From: an uncultured Litorilinea sp.
GTDB taxonomy: Bacteria; Chloroflexota; Anaerolineae; Caldilineales; Caldilineaceae
Direction of reading: 5' to 3'
Assembly (NCBI GenBank): GCA_937922105.1
Contig: CAKZVN010000049.1
Span: 1-12,228, forward strand
DNA length: 12,228 bases
Of the stretch, positions 7,920-12,228 are shown piece by piece (the first letter of the stretch is position 1; the number at the start of each line of letters is the position of its first letter). Below the pieces are notes generated by a model. It was not told the origin of the DNA and ran no database searches. It saw nothing but the letters and a program-made list of their open reading frames with translations. Made by a program: the position numbers and the translations under genes.

Positions 7920-8040
7920 CCCCGCTTAACCCCACCCTCAACGCCCCTTAGCCGCCCCCTTCGCCCCAACCGAAGTCGCGGGCGCGCCAAATCCAAGCCC
8001 GCCCCCCTTGAATCTCCCCCATCCACGTGCTACCCTTGCC
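7911..8040 (+). terminator. C-rich, G-poor spacer: candidate Rho-dependent termination region
   Basis: From the stop of the TrmH-family gene onward, the plus strand is unusually rich in C and poor in G, with repeated CCCC runs to about 7970 and again at 8000-8040. This matches the composition of rut sites. No hairpin with a T tract is visible. At the gene end, the 10-mers at 7911-7920 and 7921-7930 are a 9/10 tandem repeat that carries the stop codon in the first copy. Confidence 0.3.
8008..8036 (+). promoter_or_regulatory. Candidate promoter upstream of the iron-binding lipoprotein gene
   Basis: TTGAAT (8008-8013, 4 of 6) and TACCCT (8031-8036, weak, 3 of 6) are separated by 17 nt, with TGC immediately before the -10. 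The architecture matches the other promoters here. The predicted start is near 8043, which would leave a leader of about 400 nt before the TTG at 8445, or about 84 nt before the ATG at 8127. Confidence 0.35.
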
Positions 8041-8126
8041 AGCACAAGCAGTCGCCGGCGAATTGTTCCGGCGCAGCGACCGGTGCGACTTCTGTGTGAA
8101 GTGTGTGCAGTATGTGAAGGTGGTAC

Positions 8127-8444
8127 ATGACAATCGAAGGCCTCATGATCTTGCTTGCCCTGTTGATTGCGCTGATTTGCGGTGTCCTGCTGTGCACAAC
8201 CCATCAGGCGCGCAGGCAATTCACGCGCCGATACAACCACAAGTCCTCGGAGCGGCGCGATCACAACGCCGTCTTGCAACCGTGGACTTTTCCGCTTGCC
8301 GCTCCTCACGTTTCCCACCGGAGTCCGGCACTTGTCGCCACGCCGGCCCATGTTATCTCTCTCCAAGTCGGTTCCCAATTCGATTCTCGATTCCCTATCG
8401 TCAAGTCAGTCAAAAAGTTATTGAACCTAGAGGAGTACAGTACA
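8127..8444 (+). other. In-frame open region with a membrane-helix-like start upstream of the lipoprotein gene
   Basis: An ATG at 8127 has AAGG 6 nt before it (AAGGTGG, 8117-8123). It opens a frame that continues without a stop into the lipoprotein gene. Its first 25 residues are strongly hydrophobic (about residues 5-23), followed by a basic stretch, like a small membrane protein. After about 8290 the codon third positions lose their GC bias and the sequence turns AT-richer, looking non-coding. I see three possibilities: an untranslated leader, a decayed or frame-merged small membrane-protein gene, or an N-terminal extension. The first is most likely, because a complete lipoprotein signal with its own SD begins at 8445. 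No Fur-like operator is visible. Confidence 0.3.
8431..8435 (+). promoter_or_regulatory. Shine-Dalgarno site that decides a TTG start
   Basis: AGGAG sits 9 nt before TTG 8445, the usual spacing, but 18 nt before the first in-frame ATG at 8454. This favours the TTG as start of the lipoprotein. Confidence 0.6.
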
Positions 8445-9530
8445 TTGAACCGTATGCCTATTGCCCGCCTGCTCGGGGGACGGCGTCCTTACCTGATCGT
8501 CGGTCTGGTCCTTACCCTTCTCCTCGTCGTGCTCGTGGCTTGCCAGCCGGTCGCGCCAACGACCTCGACCGGCGCAGCAGGAGGCGACACCGTGCCGGCA
8601 AAGCTGGTCATTTACTCCGGGCGCAATGAAAACCTCATCGGCCCCCTGATCGCCAAGTTCTCCGAAGAGACAGGCATCGAGGTGGAAGTCCGCTACGGCA
8701 ACACCCCCGAGCTGGCCGCCACCATCCTTGAGGAGGGGCAAAACTCCCCGGCGGATGTCTTCTTCGCCCAAGATGCCGGCTCCCTGGGCGCAGTCTCGAA
8801 GGCGGGCATCCTCGCCCCCCTGCCTGCCGATCTGCTGAATGACGTTCCCGCCTATTTACGCAGCGACGACGGCGACTGGATCGGCATCAGCGGGCGCGCG
8901 CGCGTCCTCGTCTACAATGTCAACGAATTGACCGAGGCCGACCTCCCCGACACCATCTGGGGATTGACGGAAGAGACCTGGCGCAACCGGGTCGGTTGGG
9001 CGCCTACCAACGCCAGCTTCCACTCCTTTGTCACCGCCCTGCGTATCCTCGAAGGTGAGGAGCGCGCGCGGGAATGGCTGGAAGCCATGCTCGCCAACGG
9101 CGTACAACCTTTCCCCAACAACAACACTATCGTACAAGCCGCGGCCTCCGGCGAGATCTCCGTCGGCCTGACCAACCACTATTATCTGTATCGCTTCCTG
9201 GCAGAACAGGGCGAAGGCTTCGGCGCGCGCAACTACTACTTCCGCCAACCCAACGCCGGCTCCATCATCAACATTGCCGGCGTCGGTATCCTCAAGACCG
9301 CGCGCAACCCGGAATCCGCCCGCATCTTTGTGGAGTACCTGCTCAGCCGCGACGCCCAAGAATACTTCGCCCAGAACACTTTCGAGTATCCGCTCATCGA
9401 GTCGGACATCGTCCTCCCCGACATCCTCGTCCCGCTGGCGGAAATCGCTACCCCGGAGATCGATCTCTCCGACCTGGCAGACTTGGAAGGAACCCTCACC
9501 CTCCTGCAAGAAGTGGGCGCGCTGGAATAA
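8445..9530 (+). CDS. Iron(III)-type ABC transporter substrate-binding lipoprotein
   Basis: The product is 361 residues from TTG 8445. It has a basic start, a hydrophobic stretch (about 15-31) and lipobox L-V-A-C with Cys33 as the lipid-modified residue, followed by a Thr/Ser/Ala linker. The mature part is a periplasmic-binding-fold (FbpA/AfuA-like) protein: L-V-I-Y-S-G-R-N near 54, A-D-V-F-F-A-Q-D near 103, and N-H-Y-Y-L-Y-R, whose adjacent tyrosines 246-247 correspond to the iron-binding tyrosine pair of the ferric-binding family. It should capture Fe(III), or a related anion-chelated metal, outside the membrane for an ABC importer. No permease or ATPase gene is adjacent; the flanking genes are a methyltransferase and a phosphoesterase, so it must use a transporter encoded elsewhere. 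The two most likely ORF starts are TTG 8445 (good SD) and ATG 8454. Confidence 0.9.
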   Translation: MNRMPIARLLGGRRPYLIVGLVLTLLLVVLVACQPVAPTTSTGAAGGDTVPAKLVIYSGRNENLIGPLIAKFSEETGIEVEVRYGNTPELAATILEEGQNSPADVFFAQDAGSLGAVSKAGILAPLPADLLNDVPAYLRSDDGDWIGISGRARVLVYNVNELTEADLPDTIWGLTEETWRNRVGWAPTNASFHSFVTALRILEGEERAREWLEAMLANGVQPFPNNNTIVQAAASGEISVGLTNHYYLYRFLAEQGEGFGARNYYFRQPNAGSIINIAGVGILKTARNPESARIFVEYLLSRDAQEYFAQNTFEYPLIESDIVLPDILVPLAEIATPEIDLSDLADLEGTLTLLQEVGALE

Positions 9531-9580
9531 AGCCAACCGTCGCTGTCTCCGTCTGCACCAGTTGCATCAATGTTCGTAGC

Positions 9581-9604
9581 GGGCCGCCTCATCCGGGGCG
9601 GCCC
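9581..9604 (+). terminator. GC-rich hairpin downstream of the iron-binding lipoprotein gene
   Basis: GGGCCGCC (9581-9588) and GGCGGCCC (9597-9604) form a perfect 8-bp stem with an 8-nt loop, about 50 nt after the stop at 9530. Only scattered T residues follow. It is likely a terminator or 3'-end stabiliser, but not a textbook intrinsic terminator. Confidence 0.5.
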
Positions 9605-9609
9605 CTCGC

Positions 9610-9638
9610 TTGGTATTCGCGCCCAGCCTTGTTATCAT
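9610..9638 (+). promoter_or_regulatory. Promoter of the metallophosphoesterase gene
   Basis: TTGGTA (9610-9615, 4 of 6) and TATCAT (9633-9638, 5 of 6) are 17 nt apart, with TGT before the -10 forming an extended -10. The predicted start is near 9645, about 44 nt before the ATG at 9689. Confidence 0.6.
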
Positions 9639-9665
9639 ATTGTTATGCACGCGGGAACCGATCGG

Positions 9666-9686
9666 CTCGCCCTAGCGTTAGGCGAG
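9666..9686 (+). promoter_or_regulatory. Hairpin covering the ribosome binding site of the metallophosphoesterase gene
   Basis: CTCGCC (9666-9671) pairs with GGCGAG (9681-9686). The stem extends by TA/TA across one bulged C to leave a GCGT loop. The only SD-like bases (AGG, 9680-9682) lie in the 3' arm, and the stem ends 2 nt before the ATG at 9689. It would limit translation when folded. Confidence 0.45.
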
Positions 9687-9688
9687 AC

Positions 9689-10561
9689 ATGAACCAGCCT
9701 ACTCCCCATCCCAAATATCTGACGCGACGCCAATTCTTGCGCGCCGCTCTGGGTCTTGCGCTTGCCTCTGCGGCTACCGTCGGCTACGGTCGTGCTCTAG
9801 AGCCGCGCTGGCTCGCCCACGACCAGGTGACACTGCCCATTGACCGGCTGCCCACCTCCCTAGACGGTTTTCGCATCGCCCATCTGTCCGACATCCACCT
9901 CGGCCCCTATGTCAGCCAAGCCCATTTTGCCCAGGCCATTGATGCCGTGCGCGCCGCGGACGTGCAGTGGCTTGTGCTCACAGGCGACTATATTGCCCGC
10001 TCAGTCCATTACGTGGAAGGGTTGGTGGAGCCGCTCAACACGCTGGACATTCCTTGCGTCGCCGTGCTGGGCAACCATGACATCTGGACGCACGTTGCGA
10101 CCGTGAGCGAAGCCCTGACCGCGGGCGGCGCAACCCTGCTGCGTAACGACGCAGTGCGCGCCGCGCCCGGTCTCTGGTTTGCCGGCATAGACGATATGTG
10201 GAGCGGCAGGCCCGACGTGCGCGCCGCCATGCGCGACATCCCCACCCAAGCCACCACCCTCCTGCTCGCCCACGAACCGGACTACTTCGACCACGTTCTA
10301 GCTCTGGAAGCGCCCGTCGCCGCGCAGTTCAGCGGGCACAGCCACGGCGGTCAAGTCCGTTTGCCCATACCGTGGCCCGACGCCGCAGGCTACTGGAGCT
10401 ATGCGCCCATCCTCCCCCGCTACGGTGTCCGTTACCCCATCGGCCTGCGCACCATCAACGGGCGGCACATCTACACCAACCGCGGCTTAGGCTTGTGGCC
10501 CATCCCGTTTCGCTTCAACTGCCGGCCCGAATTGACCCTCTACACCCTGCGACGTGCTTAA
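9689..10561 (+). CDS. Tat-exported metallophosphoesterase, YkuE/YaeI-like
   Basis: The product is 290 residues. A twin-arginine signal T-R-R-Q-F-L-R at 12-18 is followed by a hydrophobic Ala/Leu stretch to about 33, so the protein is probably exported folded. The calcineurin-like metal-binding motifs are complete and in order: D-I-H at 68-70, G-D at 99-100, G-N-H-D at 128-131, a downstream H195 (A-H-E-P-D), and G-H-S-H-G-G-Q at 216-222. These residues hold a dinuclear metal centre that cleaves phosphate esters. YkuE of Bacillus is a Tat-exported wall-associated member and YaeI is its E. coli relative; the substrate here is unknown. The frame stays open far upstream (to 9074), but that part is a shadow of the lipoprotein gene. 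The ATG at 9689 fits the promoter and the Tat signal. It appears monocistronic. Confidence 0.93.
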   Translation: MNQPTPHPKYLTRRQFLRAALGLALASAATVGYGRALEPRWLAHDQVTLPIDRLPTSLDGFRIAHLSDIHLGPYVSQAHFAQAIDAVRAADVQWLVLTGDYIARSVHYVEGLVEPLNTLDIPCVAVLGNHDIWTHVATVSEALTAGGATLLRNDAVRAAPGLWFAGIDDMWSGRPDVRAAMRDIPTQATTLLLAHEPDYFDHVLALEAPVAAQFSGHSHGGQVRLPIPWPDAAGYWSYAPILPRYGVRYPIGLRTINGRHIYTNRGLGLWPIPFRFNCRPELTLYTLRRA

Positions 10562-10716
10562 CGATCGAGGAGGCAGCAGCGTGGAAGCCAACCTACTGCC
10601 CAGGCGTAGTGTTACCCCATATAGTATGCGTTAAGATATCGTCGGCGGCATGGGCGTTCCCTTCCGGCTCCGCCATCGTCATCTGTTGAGGAACGACCCT
10701 GGTATAGCTCATTTGT
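10562..10716 (+). other. Gap between the metallophosphoesterase gene and the ftsH promoter
   Basis: Besides the mini-ORF, this stretch holds a TATAGT -10-like hexamer at 10620-10625 without a good -35. It also has a weak imperfect hairpin (GGCGG 10644-10648 with CCGCC 10670-10674, plus an inner GGG/CCC) that could help terminate the upstream gene. I see nothing else in it. Confidence 0.4.
10581..10634 (+). CDS. Possible 17-residue mini-ORF with a strong ribosome binding site
   Basis: GAGGAGG (10567-10573) lies 7 nt before GTG 10581. The GTG opens a frame of 17 codons ending at TAA 10632-10634. The product would be MEANLLPRRSVTPYSMR. This is the strongest SD in the window, yet the frame is tiny and matches nothing I recognise. 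It begins 20 nt after the metallophosphoesterase stop and could be translated from that transcript. It could equally be chance. Confidence 0.25.
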   Translation: MEANLLPRRSVTPYSMR

Positions 10717-10745
10717 TTGACGGATGGCAACCGCTATGCTAGACT
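10717..10745 (+). promoter_or_regulatory. Promoter of ftsH
   Basis: TTGACG (10717-10722, 5 of 6) and TAGACT (10740-10745, 4 of 6) are 17 nt apart, with TGC before the -10. The -10 with its TGC is identical to the ABC operon promoter. The predicted start is near 10752, giving a leader of about 158 nt. Confidence 0.7.
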
Positions 10746-10751
10746 CGAAGC

Positions 10752-10909
10752 GGTCAAATATGGCAAATCAGCGGGTGAGCAGCGTTGTCGCCGGTGGAAA
10801 AACAACCCGGCAGCCGGCGTCTCGCCCCACCATACCGGCGGTCCGGGCAGCCATCTGCGCACAGGTTGCCGGCGGGGCATCCCCCCATACCGGCTGAACA
10901 GGACAACTC
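10752..10909 (+). other. Structured 5' leader of ftsH
   Basis: Several complementary segments occur. GGGTGAG (10773-10779) pairs with CTCGCCC (10821-10827, one G-T). Within that, CGCCGG (10789-10794) pairs with CCGGCG (10814-10819). Near the start, GCCGG (10868-10872) pairs with CCGGC (10890-10894) around an inner GGGG/CCCC stem. The 10-mer CCATACCGGC occurs twice (10830-10839 and 10885-10894). AGGA (10900-10903) lies 6 nt before the ATG and 5 nt after the last stem. The structure could affect stability or translation. No known riboswitch class is recognised. Confidence 0.4.
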
Positions 10910-12228
10910 ATGAATTCTAAGCGTGTCCGAAGTGGTGTAATCTATGTCTTGCTGCTCGTCGCGCTGGGGGCGTTTCTCTACACTTCCCTGGCGCGGCGTC
11001 CTGAGGGCGCAGCAACCACTGTGCCCATTGCGCGCTTGGCGGAGATGGTGCGCAACGGCTCCATCTCCAGCATCAGCGTCAAAGATGATCGCCTCACTGC
11101 GGTCAACCGTTCCACTGGTGAACTCCTCCAGTCGCGCAAAGAAGCCGATGCCGGGCTGATCGAAACGCTCACTAACTTGGGAGTCACCGCCGCGCAGTTG
11201 GAAACGGTGGACATCACCGTCGAACCGCCCGCCATGTGGGAAAGCTGGGGCGGCATCCTCTTGGCCTTGCTCCCGTTGGTTCTCTTGGGTGTCTTCTTTT
11301 TCTTCATCATGCGCCAGGCGCAGGGTGCAGGCAACCAAGCCTTCTCCTTCGGCAAAAGTCGCGCGCGCATGTTCACCGGTGACCGCCCTACTGTCACCTT
11401 CAACGACGTAGCGGGCAACGACGAGGCCAAACAGGAATTACAAGAAGTCGTCGAGTTTCTCAAGGAGCCGGAAAAATTCGCCGCGCTGGGCGCGCGTATC
11501 CCCAAAGGCGTGCTCTTGGTCGGCCCGCCCGGCACCGGCAAAACGCTGGTTGCCAAAGCTGTCTCCGGCGAAGCCGGCGTGCCCTTCTTCTCCATCTCCG
11601 GCTCGGAATTTGTCGAGATGTTCGTCGGCGTAGGCGCCAGCCGCGTGCGCGACCTCTTCGAGCAGGCCAAGAAAAACTCGCCCTGCATCATCTTCATTGA
11701 CGAAATTGACGCCGTCGGGCGCCACCGCGGCGCCGGTATGGGCGGCTCCCACGACGAACGCGAGCAGACCCTCAACCAAATTCTGGTGGAGATGGACGGC
11801 TTCGACACCGACACCAACGTCATTCTCATTGCCGCCACCAACCGGCCCGACATCTTGGACCCGGCGCTGCTGCGTCCCGGTCGTTTCGACCGTCGCGTCA
11901 CCATGGACGCGCCCGATGTCAAGGGGCGCCGTGCCATCCTGGATGTCCACGTGCGCGGCAAGCCGCTATCCCCCGACGTAGACCTGGATGTCATTGCCAA
12001 GCAGACACCGGGCTTTGCCGGAGCCGACATCGAAAACCTGGTCAACGAAGCCGCCATCCTAGCAGCGCGACGCAACCGCCGTTCCATCAGCATGGAAGAG
12101 CTACAAGAGGCTATTGAGCGCGTCATCGCCGGGCCGGAGCGCCGCAGCCGCCTGATGACCAAACATGAAAAAGAGGTCATCGCCTATCACGAAGCGGGCC
12201 ATGCGGTTGCCATGCATTTCTTGCCCAA
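10910..12228 (+). CDS. ftsH: ATP-dependent zinc metalloprotease FtsH (3' end outside window)
   Basis: The frame runs from ATG 10910 to the window edge: 439 codons, missing most of the protease domain. It has an N-terminal membrane helix (about 8-27), an extracytoplasmic segment (about 28-113), a second helix (about 114-134), then an AAA+ ATPase. Walker A GPPGTGKT is at 205-212. The pore-loop region M-F-V-G-V-G-A-S follows. Walker B I-I-F-I-D-E-I-D ends at 267 (D264, E265). The second region of homology N-R-P-D-I-L-D-P-A-L-L-R-P-G-R-F-D-R is present, and the zinc motif HEAGH is at 427-431. FtsH unfolds and degrades membrane and short-lived cytoplasmic proteins as a membrane-bound hexamer. The SD AGGA lies 6 nt upstream. 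The gene is preceded by its own promoter and a structured leader. Confidence 0.98.
   Translation, partial: MNSKRVRSGVIYVLLLVALGAFLYTSLARRPEGAATTVPIARLAEMVRNGSISSISVKDDRLTAVNRSTGELLQSRKEADAGLIETLTNLGVTAAQLETVDITVEPPAMWESWGGILLALLPLVLLGVFFFFIMRQAQGAGNQAFSFGKSRARMFTGDRPTVTFNDVAGNDEAKQELQEVVEFLKEPEKFAALGARIPKGVLLVGPPGTGKTLVAKAVSGEAGVPFFSISGSEFVEMFVGVGASRVRDLFEQAKKNSPCIIFIDEIDAVGRHRGAGMGGSHDEREQTLNQILVEMDGFDTDTNVILIAATNRPDILDPALLRPGRFDRRVTMDAPDVKGRRAILDVHVRGKPLSPDVDLDVIAKQTPGFAGADIENLVNEAAILAARRNRRSISMEELQEAIERVIAGPERRSRLMTKHEKEVIAYHEAGHAVAMHFLP

Noticed and set aside
8088..8102. Inverted repeat ACTTC-N5-GAAGT upstream of the lipoprotein region, as an operator
   Set aside because: It is only a 5-bp arm, with no match to a known iron-regulator box; too short to support.
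9074..9688. Upstream extension of the metallophosphoesterase frame
   Set aside because: It runs in a different frame through the iron-binding lipoprotein gene and is Arg/Pro-rich. A promoter and Tat signal match the start at 9689.
10978..12180. A 400-codon open frame on the minus strand
   Set aside because: It is antisense to ftsH, whose domains and motifs are unmistakable. The predicted product is Arg/Ser/Pro-rich and low in complexity, as expected from reverse frames of GC-rich genes.
1..12228. CRISPR arrays, tRNA or rRNA genes, insertion sequences, phage or defence genes
   Set aside because: I saw no regularly spaced repeats, cloverleaf-like sequences, transposase motifs or terminal inverted repeats. 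All large frames are explained by the genes listed.

Overview
The window is GC-rich bacterial DNA with tightly packed genes. It reads best as Chloroflexota (Anaerolineae/Caldilinea/Roseiflexus-like). The reasons are general protein character, very few strong Shine-Dalgarno sites, apparent leaderless or short-leader starts, and the style of the ABC exporter and FtsH proteins. No 16S gene or other lineage marker is present, so this is an inference.

Left half, minus strand (1-6090): one transcription unit read right to left. A near-consensus promoter (TTGACA-N17-TAGACT, 6062-6090) is followed by a leader of about 140 nt. The leader holds a possible 36-codon ORF (5943-6053) and an intrinsic-terminator-like hairpin with a T-rich tail (5987-6018). 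Next come two overlapping ABC exporter half-transporters (4097-5914 and 2161-4104). They form a typical heterodimeric pair in which one subunit carries degenerate catalytic residues. A secreted glycoside hydrolase with a C-terminal propeller (1-2097) follows and runs off the left edge.

Middle, plus strand: a divergent pair of RNA-methyltransferase-type genes, a class I RlmI-like enzyme (6185-7090) and a SpoU/TrmH-family enzyme (7107-7919), is followed by a C-rich, G-poor spacer that may act in Rho termination. Then comes a lipoprotein of the iron(III)-binding SBP type (8445-9530). It has no permease or ATPase gene beside it and has a long, partly open upstream region. A GC hairpin (9581-9604) separates it from a Tat-exported YkuE/YaeI-like metallophosphoesterase (9689-10561).

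Right end, plus strand: after a 348-nt gap with a mini-ORF, a promoter and a structured leader, the membrane AAA protease gene ftsH (10910 onward) runs off the right edge just after its HEAGH zinc motif.

The five promoters I could place all carry a TGn extended -10, and four of them also have a -35 hexamer at exactly 17 nt. The most interesting candidate is the possible transcription attenuator, with an overlapping leader ORF, in front of the heterodimeric ABC exporter.
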